Of a stretch of 33,133 nucleotides of DNA, positions 7,714-16,950 are shown piece after piece (the first letter of the stretch is position 1; each line of letters opens with the position of its first letter). The translations under genes and the position numbers were made by a program. The stretch is from the NCBI GenBank assembly GCA_018385135.1, contig JAHAWY010000037.1, positions 1-33,133 of the forward strand, read 5' to 3'. The notes beneath the pieces were generated by a model, which had not been told where the DNA came from, did no database searches, and saw nothing but the letters and a program-made list of their open reading frames with translations. The stretch comes from Oscillospiraceae bacterium. GTDB taxonomy: Bacteria > Bacillota > Clostridia > Oscillospirales > Oscillospiraceae.

Positions 7714-9122
7714 GTAAGGAAAAGAAATCCGAAAGAAAGGAAAAGCTGTTCTATCGTCAGAAGAATGGCTATGACCTTATCAGTGAAAAGGAACGCAGAC
7801 TCTGCGAGGATTACTGCCAAGGCTACATGAGCTTCCTCAATACAGCCCGCACAGAGCGCGAAGCGGTTAGAGAGGGCATTCGTCTTGCCGAGTCCAAGGG
7901 CTTTGTTGAGTATAAGCCCGGAATGCCCCTCAAGCCCGGCACAAAGGTTTATTCTTCAAACAGAGGCAAGGCACTGCTTCTGGCGGTTATCGGAAAAAAG
8001 TCTCTTGCTGAGGGCGCTGTTATTGCTGCTGCCCATGTTGACAGCCCGCGTCTTGATCTGAAGCAGGTGCCTATGTATGAGGATAACGAAATCTGCTATT
8101 TCAAGACCCACTATTACGGCGGCATCAAGAAATACCAGTGGTTGACCATTCCTCTTGAGCTTCACGGCGTTGTTGCCCTGCGCGACGGCAGCGTGGTTGA
8201 CGTTTGCATCGGTAAGGACAAGTCTGACCCCATTTTTCAGATAACCGACCTTCTGCCGCATCTGGGAAAAGACCAGCGCAAGAAAAGCTCTGCCGAGTTC
8301 GTACCCGCTGAAAGCCTCAACCTTATCATCGGCTCTATTCCCGACAAGGAGGAGGTCGAAGGCAGAACAAAGCTCGCCATCATGGATCTGCTCAATAAGA
8401 AATACGGCATCGTTGAGGAGGATTTCCTCTCAGCGGAGCTGATCGCGGTTCCTGCTTACGATGTTCGTGAGGTTGGCTTTGACCGCAGCCTTATTGCGGG
8501 ATATGGTCACGATGACAGAGTATGCGCCTATGCGGAGCTTGCCGCCATCCTTGAGCAGGATAAGCCCGAGAAAACCTCCATCTGCATACTTGCGGATAAG
8601 GAGGAGATCGGCTCTGAGGGCGTTTCCGGCATGAAATCCCGTGCCTTTGAGCGCTTCGTAGGCGACCTTTGCGACACGCAGAAGGTGAAGCTTGAACACT
8701 GCTTTGCAAACAGCCTTTGCATCTCCGCTGACGTGTGCAACGCCTTTGACCCCAATTATCCGGAGGTTTCCGAAAAGCGCAATGCCGCTAAAATCAACTA
8801 CGGCATGGGCATCTGCAAATTCACAGGTCACGGCGGCAAATCTGATTCCAACGATGCCTCCGCGGAGGTCGTTGCGCATCTGCGCCGCGTGTTCGCCGAA
8901 AAGAATATTATTTGGCAGATGGCGGAGCTTGGCAAGGTTGACCAGGGCGGCGGCGGCACCGTTGCAATGTATATGGCGGAACGCGATATTGACACTATCG
9001 ACGCGGGTGTTCCCGTTTTGTCGATGCACGCGCCCTACGAGACCGTTGCAAAGCTTGACTGCTACATGACCTATAAGGGCATCAAGGCGATGTATGAGGA
9101 GACAACGCCCGCCGAAAAGTAG
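7710..9122 (+). CDS. M18 aminopeptidase (aminopeptidase I family)
   Basis: A 470-residue cytoplasmic dizinc aminopeptidase that removes N-terminal residues from peptides; M18 enzymes form dodecameric tetrahedra. Visible metal and catalytic motifs are AAHVDSPR (H109, D111), GYGHDDR (D268), DKEEIGS (E298/E299), ISADVCNAFDPNY (D in ADV) and the C-terminal SMHAPYE histidine; the gating GGGGT segment precedes it. Length and motif order are normal for the family. The start ATG overlaps the coaE stop (ATGA at 7710-7713), with AGGAGG upstream, so translation is coupled to the Sua5-CoaE gene. A good terminator follows. No single pathway is implied; peptide turnover is the family role. Confidence 0.93.
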   Translation: MSKEKKSERKEKLFYRQKNGYDLISEKERRLCEDYCQGYMSFLNTARTEREAVREGIRLAESKGFVEYKPGMPLKPGTKVYSSNRGKALLLAVIGKKSLAEGAVIAAAHVDSPRLDLKQVPMYEDNEICYFKTHYYGGIKKYQWLTIPLELHGVVALRDGSVVDVCIGKDKSDPIFQITDLLPHLGKDQRKKSSAEFVPAESLNLIIGSIPDKEEVEGRTKLAIMDLLNKKYGIVEEDFLSAELIAVPAYDVREVGFDRSLIAGYGHDDRVCAYAELAAILEQDKPEKTSICILADKEEIGSEGVSGMKSRAFERFVGDLCDTQKVKLEHCFANSLCISADVCNAFDPNYPEVSEKRNAAKINYGMGICKFTGHGGKSDSNDASAEVVAHLRRVFAEKNIIWQMAELGKVDQGGGGTVAMYMAERDIDTIDAGVPVLSMHAPYETVAKLDCYMTYKGIKAMYEETTPAEK

Positions 9123-9136
9123 TTTTGAAATTATAT

Positions 9137-9182
9137 ACACCCTGTTTCTGCACATACTATTGCAGAAATGGGGTGTTTTTTA
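9137..9182 (+). terminator. Terminator after the M18 gene
   Basis: ACACCC and TTTCTGCA (9137-9152) pair with TGCAGAAA and GGGTGT (9161-9176) around a 2x2 internal mismatch, followed by seven Ts (9176-9182). The right arm also provides the only G-rich sequence upstream of the next gene's start. Confidence 0.8.
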
Positions 9183-9893
9183 ATGAGTGCAGATGATATG
9201 AAAAGGAACAATAGCAACAATGACAATAACGACAGCGGCAGCAGCATAATTCAAAGCGACAGCATTAACGATTTTGCCAGCACTGTCGCCGGAGAGCCTG
9301 CCATACACTGTCTTACCATCGTAGGTCAGATCGAGGGGCATCAGACGCTGCCCGACAGCTCCAAAGCAACAAAGTATGAGCATCTGATGCCAATCATCGC
9401 AGCCATTGAGGAGAGCGAGGAAATAAAGGCGATGCTGGTGCTGCTCAATACAGCCGGCGGTGACGTTGAAGCCGGGCTTGGCATAGCCGAGCTGATTGCC
9501 GGGATGAAAAAGCCGACGGCGTCTATCGTTTTGGGCGGCGGACATTCCATAGGCGTACCCTTGGCGGTCGCGGCAAAGAAAAGCTACATTGCTCCGAGCG
9601 CCGCGATGACTATCCATCCTGTACGGCTAAACGGTTTGGTTATTGCCGTGCCGCAGTCGTTTCACTATTTTGAGCGGATGCAGGAGCGCGTTGTAAAATT
9701 CGTTCTTGACCATTCGCGCATTTCGCGCGAGCGCTACAACGAGTATATGCTGCGCACCAGCGAGCTGGCAAATGATGTTGGAAGCGTTATAAACGCGGAG
9801 GAGGCGGTGGAGTGTGGGCTTATCGACAGTCTCGGAACGCTCTCCGACGCTTTGGACTATCTGCACGCGGAGATTGAAAAAAACGAGCAATAA
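9183..9893 (+). CDS. tepA: TepA-like ClpP-fold serine protease
   Basis: 236 residues from the ATG at 9183. It has the ClpP/crotonase fold: LLNTAGGDVEAGLGIAELI (88-106), the nucleophile serine in GGGHSIGV (S122) and the histidine in MTIHPVR (H145); an Asp in SELANDVG (D198) may complete the triad. The N-terminal 30 residues are Asn/Ser/Asp-rich and low complexity. It resembles B. subtilis TepA/YmfB, a ClpP-like protein linked to spore outgrowth and protein translocation. It has no ClpX partner locally. An in-frame ATG at 9168 falls inside the terminator stem; ATG 9198 is a third option. The family is sure; the cellular role is inferred. Confidence 0.85.
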   Translation: MSADDMKRNNSNNDNNDSGSSIIQSDSINDFASTVAGEPAIHCLTIVGQIEGHQTLPDSSKATKYEHLMPIIAAIEESEEIKAMLVLLNTAGGDVEAGLGIAELIAGMKKPTASIVLGGGHSIGVPLAVAAKKSYIAPSAAMTIHPVRLNGLVIAVPQSFHYFERMQERVVKFVLDHSRISRERYNEYMLRTSELANDVGSVINAEEAVECGLIDSLGTLSDALDYLHAEIEKNEQ

Positions 9894-9897
9894 TAAT

Positions 9898-9929
9898 GGA
9901 GCGTTTCACGAGAAATCGTGAAACGCTCC
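9898..9929. terminator. Bidirectional terminator
   Basis: A perfect 14-bp stem, GGAGCGTTTCACGA (9898-9911) with TCGTGAAACGCTCC (9916-9929), closed by a GAAA tetraloop and followed on the plus strand by GCATTTTTA. It sits between the convergent tepA and GLUG-protein genes. Confidence 0.85.
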
Positions 9930-9935
9930 GCATTT

Positions 9936-12900
9936 TTAAATCTTTCTGTCAATCTCACTGCCTATGACAATGTCAAGATGCGGCTTTTGCTCAGCCGGAG
10001 ACGAAGCAGCTTCTGGATGCTTTTCATGGAAAGTGAAGTCCTCATCCAGCCACGGCTCAGATGAGTTTTCCTGCGTCTCTAAAGCCTCCTGAGCTTCTAT
10101 GCGGGGTTTTTTTGACTTTGAGCGTTTTTCGGTCTTTGTCCTCTTCGCTCTCGGCTCTTTTTTCTTGGCTTTTGGGGGCTTTTCTTTCTTTTCCTTACGC
10201 TTTTTTTCGGGCTTAGGCTTTTTCTGCTTCTTCTCCTTTGGCGGGCGCTTGGGGTTGCCGCTTTGCTTTGGCTCTTTTGGAAAATGCTTTTGCATATACG
10301 CGAAAAACGCCAGCAGGATAAGCACGGCAAGAATAATGAAAACAACGACGATTATTTTTTTCGTCTGGGAATACAGCACGACAAGCTCACCGCTAGGCGG
10401 AGCTTTGAAAACAAGATAGCTGCCGTCACGACCGGTGGCAAGCTCCTTGTCGCCGGAATCCGTTCTCAGCGCAACCGAAATATCGCCCTTTTCCTCACAG
10501 CGGAGATGCAGCCTGTATTCATCGTTTCCGGGGGCAAGCGCGTCGCTTATCGAGTAGCTGTATGTGGCGATCACCTTGCTCGTAACGCTGCTGACCGCGA
10601 CCTTGGGCGTTGTATCCTCAACCTCAAGGACGGCTTCGTTTGAAAACTCGCCCTCAGCGAGCAGGATCGGGTGTTCGCCCTCGCTTGCAAGAGTGGTGAG
10701 CCATGGCTGATATATGGCGTTTATCGTCATGCTGCGGGTCGTATTTGTCATTTCAAAGCTTTCCCAAACGCCGAAGCTATCCTCCCGCGCAGGGATTTTG
10801 GGAACGTCCCAGCTTTTGAGCGAACCGCCGTAGGTGAGAGCTACACGTCGGACAAGCTTTCCGTCAATATAAAAATCGGCGTTTAGCTCGCTGAAGATCG
10901 GGTTGATGCCCTCAAGCTGAACGAAGTCCTCATAGGGCAGGGGATAGGCAATGCCGGCAAAGCTGATACCGTCAATGCCGTCAAGCTCCTCCTCAACAAA
11001 GATGTTGTCAAAAATGTCACCGTTGGCATCGCCCGCTATGGCGCCGAGACACTCTCCCTCGCTGAAAATGCGAACCATCGAACGGCAGCCCGAAAGATTT
11101 GTTCCCAGACCCGCAATACCGCCGACATAGTCGCTGCCGGTCAGGTCGCAAAGCGCGTCACATTGAATGATAGTGCCGTTTGAGCGCCCCACAATACCGC
11201 CGCAGCTTCCGCCGTTTGTGGCGGTTACAGCGCCGGTGTTAACGGTTTTATATACAGCTCCGATATCGCAGCGTCCTACCGCGCCGCCGCAGTAATCGTT
11301 CTTTGCCGTGACCGAGGCGCTGTTTGTGCTGCTCATGATTATTGCGCGGAAAAGCGCGGTTGTATCGACCCACAGACTGTCTTGCATGGAGGAGTCCTCC
11401 TCGGGGTCGCTGCTCAGCTCAAGAGCCATGATGCCGGCAATGCCGCCAACATTGGCATCTGCCGTAACAGTGCCGTTGTTTCGGCAGCCGGAAATCTGAC
11501 CGGGCTTTTCCTCCTGCTCAATAGTGTCGGATACATCCACGGTTGAATACTGCGGCGGATCCATGAGTGAGGCAAGGCTTGAGCCTATTTTGTCGAGCTG
11601 GTCGAGAGCGGAGTTGAGGTGGTTATAAACCTCAACATTCGTTGTATCCGCGGTTTTGATGATTTCGTCAAGTCCGCCGTTTATGATGTTTAGCTGAACA
11701 TAAACGGTGTCAAAGGTGGCATCAAGGCGCTCGCCCGCGTTTCCGGAGTAGCCATAGAGCAGATCCTCGATTTTGTCAATGTTTGCATTGATTACGCCCG
11801 CCTGCACGGTGACACCGTTTGAGAAGCTTGAAAACGCCTTTTCAAGCTTGGAGGCGGAGGAGGTTATCATTTTCATCGACTGAGTGATAACCGCTGACAT
11901 ATTGCTGAGCTTACTGTTGATGGTTCTGAGATTTGTGCTGATAATGCCGAGAGAGACGGAAATCGCGTCAACAGAATCGGATATCGAGACGCGGTCAACA
12001 TCGTTGTAATAGGCATCCAACAGCGCGCCTATCGCCTCACGCTTCTCAGCCGTTGTTCCTGAACCCTGAATGACGCTTGTAATACTGCTCATAAGGGTCT
12101 CAAGATCGCCCAGTGCCGATGCAATATTGTTTATCTGCGTGTTGATTTTTTCAAACTCGGTGATGATGCTTGAAGCCTCGCTTGAGACATTGGCGCTTTC
12201 CAGAGCCGCGCTTATTGTTTCCAGCTCGGATATGATAACGGGGATTTCGGTGCTTGTGACCGCGTTAAGGTCTGTAAGATAGCCGTTTATTTTCTCGGCG
12301 GCGGAGTTTATTATTTGAAGGTTGCCGTAAAGCTGGTCAACGGTGATTTCAATGTCCTCGCCTGCCGTATCCGCGTGAAGCTTGAGAGTGTCTTCAATAA
12401 CGCCGACGGCGCTGTTTATCTCGTCTGCCTTGCCGAGAGCGCTGTCTGTTCCGGCAGAAAGCGAGTTTGCAAGATTACGAAGAATGGTCGTTAGCTCCTT
12501 GAGCTGCTTTTCAAGCTCCGCGCCGCTGTTGATGCCGAAGGTGACAGCCATATCCGGCTCAAACTGACCGACAATGCCGCCGACGTCCTTCCTGCCCAGT
12601 ATTGCGCCGTAATTCTCACAGCCGGAGATGATGCCGTTATGAGTTCCGGCAATGCCGCCCGTGTTATAGCCAACGTGATTGTAGCCAATCGTGGCGCGAT
12701 TTGTGCAGCCGCGAATGATGCCCTCGTTTAGACCGGTGATGCCGCCCGTGTCGGAAATATCGGTGGAGAAAAGCTCCTCTCTGTCATCACGGCTTGAGCC
12801 GGAGCCTGTTACAGCGCCGCTTGCCGCATCGCTGACGGAGTTTGTGATAATATCGCCGAGACCCGAAATCTCGGAAAGACCCAAGCTGCCCTGCTCTGCG

Positions 12901-13550
12901 TCCACTGCGGTGTTAACGTTTCCGATGTTGCGCGACGCCTCAATGAAGCCCTCGTTTCGCCCCGCAATGCCGCCCGTATGCGACTTTCCCGCAACACTTG
13001 CTTCGGACTTGCAGTTTGAGATCGTTGCGCCTGCGTGGTTAATGCCGACCAGACCGCCGATGTCGCTCTCGCCCTCGACCGAGCCGGACACGGTGCAGCC
13101 GGAGATGCTGCCGCGGTTTTCACCGGCAAGAATGCCCACCGAGCAGGCAGAGCCGTTCGGTGAGACTGCGGCGTTGAGCGTGAGATTGATTACCGAAGCT
13201 CCTGCCTCGATAGAGCGGAAAAGACCGATTTGCGAGCCTTTGGTTTTGATGGTGAAATTGGAGATCGTGTGCGAGGCGCCGTCAAAGCGACCGTAAAAAA
13301 TCGGTATGGAGTTTATGCTCGCACCGCCCATGTCTATATCGTCGGTGAGCACAACGCTGAGTCCCTTGGAGTAAGAGTCCATTGAGCAGCTTTTTATAAA
13401 GCTCTTTAGCTCCGACACGTTGGAGATACTGAGAGTATCTGCCGCTTCCGCCCGGGAGAGAGCAGGCGCGATGCTAAAAGCGAAAATAAGCGCCAGAAGC
13501 AGAGCAAGACCGCGGCGGGTATTATTAAGAATTCTCGTCATCTTTTTCAT
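9936..13550 (-). CDS. Large secreted, membrane-anchored GLUG-repeat protein with helical insert
   Basis: I recognise parts, not the whole. In order over 1204 residues: a signal peptide (about 1-36, ending AEA), a GLUG-type beta-helix array (about 45-335; repeated GGLVG, GGIAG, GGIVG turns with C-x-N strands), a long helical and probably coiled-coil region (about 345-663; heptad-like, rich in I, S, N, D), a second GLUG array (about 685-850), a beta-rich region (about 880-1060), one transmembrane helix (about 1065-1085), and a Lys/Pro-rich basic cytoplasmic stretch (about 1090-1150) ending in an acidic tail. The body therefore faces outside. The start has GGGAGGAGC directly upstream and lies 26 bases inside the end of the MMPL gene, so the two are translationally coupled. 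Function is unknown; a periplasm-side adaptor or surface partner of the transporter is an inference. Confidence 0.8.
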   Translation of the reverse strand: MKKMTRILNNTRRGLALLLALIFAFSIAPALSRAEAADTLSISNVSELKSFIKSCSMDSYSKGLSVVLTDDIDMGGASINSIPIFYGRFDGASHTISNFTIKTKGSQIGLFRSIEAGASVINLTLNAAVSPNGSACSVGILAGENRGSISGCTVSGSVEGESDIGGLVGINHAGATISNCKSEASVAGKSHTGGIAGRNEGFIEASRNIGNVNTAVDAEQGSLGLSEISGLGDIITNSVSDAASGAVTGSGSSRDDREELFSTDISDTGGITGLNEGIIRGCTNRATIGYNHVGYNTGGIAGTHNGIISGCENYGAILGRKDVGGIVGQFEPDMAVTFGINSGAELEKQLKELTTILRNLANSLSAGTDSALGKADEINSAVGVIEDTLKLHADTAGEDIEITVDQLYGNLQIINSAAEKINGYLTDLNAVTSTEIPVIISELETISAALESANVSSEASSIITEFEKINTQINNIASALGDLETLMSSITSVIQGSGTTAEKREAIGALLDAYYNDVDRVSISDSVDAISVSLGIISTNLRTINSKLSNMSAVITQSMKMITSSASKLEKAFSSFSNGVTVQAGVINANIDKIEDLLYGYSGNAGERLDATFDTVYVQLNIINGGLDEIIKTADTTNVEVYNHLNSALDQLDKIGSSLASLMDPPQYSTVDVSDTIEQEEKPGQISGCRNNGTVTADANVGGIAGIMALELSSDPEEDSSMQDSLWVDTTALFRAIIMSSTNSASVTAKNDYCGGAVGRCDIGAVYKTVNTGAVTATNGGSCGGIVGRSNGTIIQCDALCDLTGSDYVGGIAGLGTNLSGCRSMVRIFSEGECLGAIAGDANGDIFDNIFVEEELDGIDGISFAGIAYPLPYEDFVQLEGINPIFSELNADFYIDGKLVRRVALTYGGSLKSWDVPKIPAREDSFGVWESFEMTNTTRSMTINAIYQPWLTTLASEGEHPILLAEGEFSNEAVLEVEDTTPKVAVSSVTSKVIATYSYSISDALAPGNDEYRLHLRCEEKGDISVALRTDSGDKELATGRDGSYLVFKAPPSGELVVLYSQTKKIIVVVFIILAVLILLAFFAYMQKHFPKEPKQSGNPKRPPKEKKQKKPKPEKKRKEKKEKPPKAKKKEPRAKRTKTEKRSKSKKPRIEAQEALETQENSSEPWLDEDFTFHEKHPEAASSPAEQKPHLDIVIGSEIDRKI

Positions 13551-15993
13551 GCTCCTCCCGTATAATTTCGTCGATGCTGAATTCCGCGGCGTTGCCGCTC
13601 TCCAATGAGGCGTTGATGCTGCCCTTTATAAGACCCTTGAATTCGCCGTCCACATAGCCTGTTACCATGCCGCGGATTTTTCCGTCCATTCGCAGTTCGT
13701 CGGTATGCACGCGCTCAAAGTGTCCGAGAGTAAGCGTAAGCGCGGTTTTTTCTATTATGCTGTCGCATACGAAAAGGATTTGCGGAAGCACCGCCATAAC
13801 CAAAATCATTGAGGTCAGCGTGCCTCGTCCCAGCACCATGCCCATTGTGCTGACGGTTGGCTCGGAGGAAACGAAGCCTACAAGAAAGCCTGCGACGGTC
13901 ATAATAGTTCCTGAGGTAAAGACGGTGGGGAAGCTCTGATTAACGGCTTCGATGATGGCGCTCTTTCTGTCCGTCTCAAGCTTGAGAGTTTGATAACGGT
14001 TGGTAAGCAAAATCGCGTAGTCGATAGTAGCACCCATCTGAATCGCGCTGACGATAAGGTAGCCGAGAAAGTAAAGCCTTGTTCCCGTGAGGTATGGGAA
14101 GGAGAAGTTTATAAAGATACTGCCTTGTATTGTGAGAATGAGCAGGAAAGGCAGACCGACGGACTTAAACGTAAACAGCAGGATGACCATTACAAAAAGA
14201 GCCGTCAGCAGGCTTATTCTCAAATTGTCTTTTGTAAACGAACGGTTAAGGTCAAGAGCCAGCGTGGCGTTGCTGACAAGAACAACTTCGTCCTCGCTGT
14301 AATACTGCTGGGCAACGGCACGCATATTCTCCAGCAGAGCCTCGGTTTTTTCGCCCTCGTCGGGTACGTCTGCGGTGAAAACGATGCGCGAATAGTTTTC
14401 GCCCTCTAGCTGATTTAGAGCGTCCTCAAGCGTGTCGTTTAGTGCGTCTATCAGCTCGTTTTGCTCGGCACTGAGATTTATAACGCCCTTCTCGCGCTGC
14501 TCAAGCAAAAAGCGAAAGACATTTATCAGAGGCACGGAGTAGTCATCAACATTCTGGAAAATCGCGCCGTATTCTTCTTTTGAAAGACCATATGCCTGAT
14601 AGAGCAGGCGGGCAAGCTCAATATCAACCTCCGCAAGCTCGGAAAACTGCCGGGGTGTGTATTTATCAGTGAGTACGCGATCACCGTCTATCTTGACACT
14701 GGCAAGTCCCAGCGCGCCGACTATTTCGGGAAAATCGGAGATTTTGCTAATAACTTTTTTCTCGCTCTCATAGTCGCCCTTGGGAACGAGGATCGCAATC
14801 ATGTTTTTTGTGCCAAAGTTATTTTTAATTTTGTTCTGCGCTTGAGTAGCTTCAGACTCCTTTCGAGTGCTTAGGTCGGAGTATGAGAAAGCATAGTCGC
14901 ATTTTGAGGAGAAGAATATGGATGCGACGAACACAATTAGAAAAACCGGTAAGACAAAATATCGGATTTTAATTACGAAGCGTCCCCACGCGCTGATATC
15001 CGGAATAAAATTTCGGTGGCGTGTGCGCTCTATGCTGCGGTTGAACATCATAAGCAGACCCGGCATGAGCAAAAAGACAGTTGTAAGGCTGCAAATAATG
15101 CTCTTAATAAGAACGATGCCTATATCAGCTCCAATTTTAAACTGCATGGTCGTGAGCGCAACGAGTCCCGAAACAGTTGTCAGACTGCTGGAGGAGATTT
15201 CAATGATAGCTTTGGAAAGAGCCTTAATATCTGCCTCGCGGGCGGGCAGCGTATCGCGCTCCTCCATATAGCGGTGGCAGAGAATGATTGCATAGTCAAC
15301 AGCGAGCGCAAGCTGCAAAATGACGGCTATCGAATTGGTAACGAAGGATATCTCCTTGAGGAGATAGTTCGTGCCCATGTTGAGAATTGCAGCAACGACA
15401 AAGACGATGACAAATACGACAAGCTCCATGTAGCTTTTGGAGGTCGTGAGCAAAACGGCGACAACTACGACAACGGCAATAAGCATTATAAGCGCCATCT
15501 CCGCTGCCAGAGTCGCGTTCACGTCATAGCCGACCTCGGTGTTGTAATATACGTCGTAGCCCTCAAGCCGTTCGCGGATGGTTGCCATTGCCGCTTCTAC
15601 CTCGGGGTCAGTGGTCACGCCGGCAAAGCTCACCATCAGCAGGGCGGAGGAGTTGCGATAGGAGTTTTCACTGTCATCAAAGCTAACGGTCAAAACGCCG
15701 TCGAGCTTTGCAAACTCTGCTGCAAAGCTCTCGGCGTCCTTGTAGGTTATATTTGAAATCATCACCTGGGCGCTGGCATAGCTTTGAAACTCTTCAGCCA
15801 TTATAGCAACGCCGCGGCGGGTCTCGGAGTTTTCGGGCAAATATACGGAAAGGTCATTGTTTACACGCACCTTGGGGATGCAGTTAATACAAAAAACGAC
15901 AGCAATAGCAAACACAAGGTAAAATGCCTTGCGCTTATCAACAATAAATGCCGCAATTTTTTCCATTAGCGTTTCCGAATGCCTGTCATCCAT
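13525..15993 (-). CDS. MMPL/RND-family membrane transporter
   Basis: An 822-residue integral membrane protein built as two RND halves. Each half has one N-terminal helix (about 22-40 and 345-362), a large extracytoplasmic domain (about 41-160 and 363-590) and a five-helix bundle (about 163-315 and 592-745). The conserved intramembrane aspartates are in LAVDYAIILCHRY (D233) and GATIDYAILLTNRY (D658). MMPL proteins export lipids, glycolipids or other hydrophobic cargo using proton flow. The C-terminal tail (about 768-798) is odd: a soluble, glycine-periodic stretch (GKIRG, GYVDG, GLIKG) like short beta-helix turns. AAGGAGC precedes the ATG. It lies 42 bases after degV and overlaps the GLUG gene. 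Cargo is unknown. Confidence 0.9.
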   Translation of the reverse strand: MDDRHSETLMEKIAAFIVDKRKAFYLVFAIAVVFCINCIPKVRVNNDLSVYLPENSETRRGVAIMAEEFQSYASAQVMISNITYKDAESFAAEFAKLDGVLTVSFDDSENSYRNSSALLMVSFAGVTTDPEVEAAMATIRERLEGYDVYYNTEVGYDVNATLAAEMALIMLIAVVVVVAVLLTTSKSYMELVVFVIVFVVAAILNMGTNYLLKEISFVTNSIAVILQLALAVDYAIILCHRYMEERDTLPAREADIKALSKAIIEISSSSLTTVSGLVALTTMQFKIGADIGIVLIKSIICSLTTVFLLMPGLLMMFNRSIERTRHRNFIPDISAWGRFVIKIRYFVLPVFLIVFVASIFFSSKCDYAFSYSDLSTRKESEATQAQNKIKNNFGTKNMIAILVPKGDYESEKKVISKISDFPEIVGALGLASVKIDGDRVLTDKYTPRQFSELAEVDIELARLLYQAYGLSKEEYGAIFQNVDDYSVPLINVFRFLLEQREKGVINLSAEQNELIDALNDTLEDALNQLEGENYSRIVFTADVPDEGEKTEALLENMRAVAQQYYSEDEVVLVSNATLALDLNRSFTKDNLRISLLTALFVMVILLFTFKSVGLPFLLILTIQGSIFINFSFPYLTGTRLYFLGYLIVSAIQMGATIDYAILLTNRYQTLKLETDRKSAIIEAVNQSFPTVFTSGTIMTVAGFLVGFVSSEPTVSTMGMVLGRGTLTSMILVMAVLPQILFVCDSIIEKTALTLTLGHFERVHTDELRMDGKIRGMVTGYVDGEFKGLIKGSINASLESGNAAEFSIDEIIREEHEKDDENS

Positions 15994-16035
15994 CTGGAAT
16001 GCTCCTTGAGTTGAGGCGTAACGCCTATGCTGGTA

Positions 16036-16911
16036 TTAAAGTCTCTTTTCGGCGAGGAAGAAAAGTGCAACCGTTCCGGGACCTGAGTGTGAGCCGATGA
16101 CCGGACCGATGTGGTTCATATAAACCGTTTTTACGCCAAAGCGCTCGCGCACAAGCTTTTCAACATACTGCGCATCCTCGAGCGCGTCACCATGGCTGAT
16201 GAAAATGACCTGCTCGGAGGGATTGACAGCGGTTTTAGCCATGTGGTCAACAAGACACTCAAGGCTTTTGCGGCGACCGCGGATTTTGTCGATAGGAATG
16301 AGGTGACCCTCGTCGTCAATGTGTAAAACGGGCTTGATGTTAAGAACCGTTCCAAAGAAAGCGGCCGCACCGGAGAGACGACCACCGCGCTTGAGGAAGT
16401 TGAGGTCGTCAACCGTGAACCAGTGCGCCAGCTTCAGCTTGTTTTCCTCAACCCAAGCGGCAACCTCGTCGATGCTCTTGCCCTGCTTGCGCAGCACTCC
16501 GGCGTGATAGACGATAAGACCCTCTCCCATTGAGGCGGCGAGAGTGTCAACAATAATGATCTTTCTGTCGGGGTATTCCTCAAGCAGATCCTCCGCCGCT
16601 AGGCGAATGGAGTTGTAGGTGCTGGAAAGACCAGAGGAGAAGCAGAGATGCAGCACGTCCAGTCCGTTGTCGAGGAAAGGACGAACCTCGTCCTTAAAGG
16701 TTTCACCGTTTATCTGCGTTGTGAGGGATTGTTTGCCGTTTCTGAGCATTTCATAAAACTCATGGGGGTCAAGATCCTTGTTGTCGGGAGTGTTGCGGTA
16801 ATCCTTGCCGTCAACGGTGAATATCATGGGGATAACGTGAAGCTCAAGCTCATCTACAAGCTCCGGGGTGATGTCTGTGGTGGAATCTGTGGTGATTTTA
16901 TAATCTGGCAT
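16036..16911 (-). CDS. DegV family fatty-acid-binding protein (FakB-like)
   Basis: A 291-residue, two-domain DegV protein. Such proteins bind a fatty acid and present it to the kinase FakA for phosphorylation, feeding phospholipid synthesis. Visible signatures are TTDSTTDI (7-14), SLTTQ (62-66), FSSGLSSTYNS (91-101), FLKRGGRLSG (172-181) and GPVIGSHSGPGT (269-280), the lipid head-group pocket. Length is normal. AAAGGAG with ten bases to ATG gives a clear start. It lies 39 bases after trkA and 42 before the MMPL gene, all on the minus strand with no terminator seen between, so co-transcription with a possible lipid transporter is likely. No fakA is in the window. Confidence 0.9.
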   Translation of the reverse strand: MPDYKITTDSTTDITPELVDELELHVIPMIFTVDGKDYRNTPDNKDLDPHEFYEMLRNGKQSLTTQINGETFKDEVRPFLDNGLDVLHLCFSSGLSSTYNSIRLAAEDLLEEYPDRKIIIVDTLAASMGEGLIVYHAGVLRKQGKSIDEVAAWVEENKLKLAHWFTVDDLNFLKRGGRLSGAAAFFGTVLNIKPVLHIDDEGHLIPIDKIRGRRKSLECLVDHMAKTAVNPSEQVIFISHGDALEDAQYVEKLVRERFGVKTVYMNHIGPVIGSHSGPGTVALFFLAEKRL

Positions 16912-16950
16912 AAATAAAACTCCTTTGAAAGTATTGAAAACACGAAGCGG

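Noticed and set aside
10099..10419. Plus-strand open frames rich in Phe across the basic tail of the GLUG gene
   Set aside because: They are the antisense of Lys-rich codons (AAG/AAA read as CTT/TTT), have no ribosome site, and the minus frame is clearly coding.
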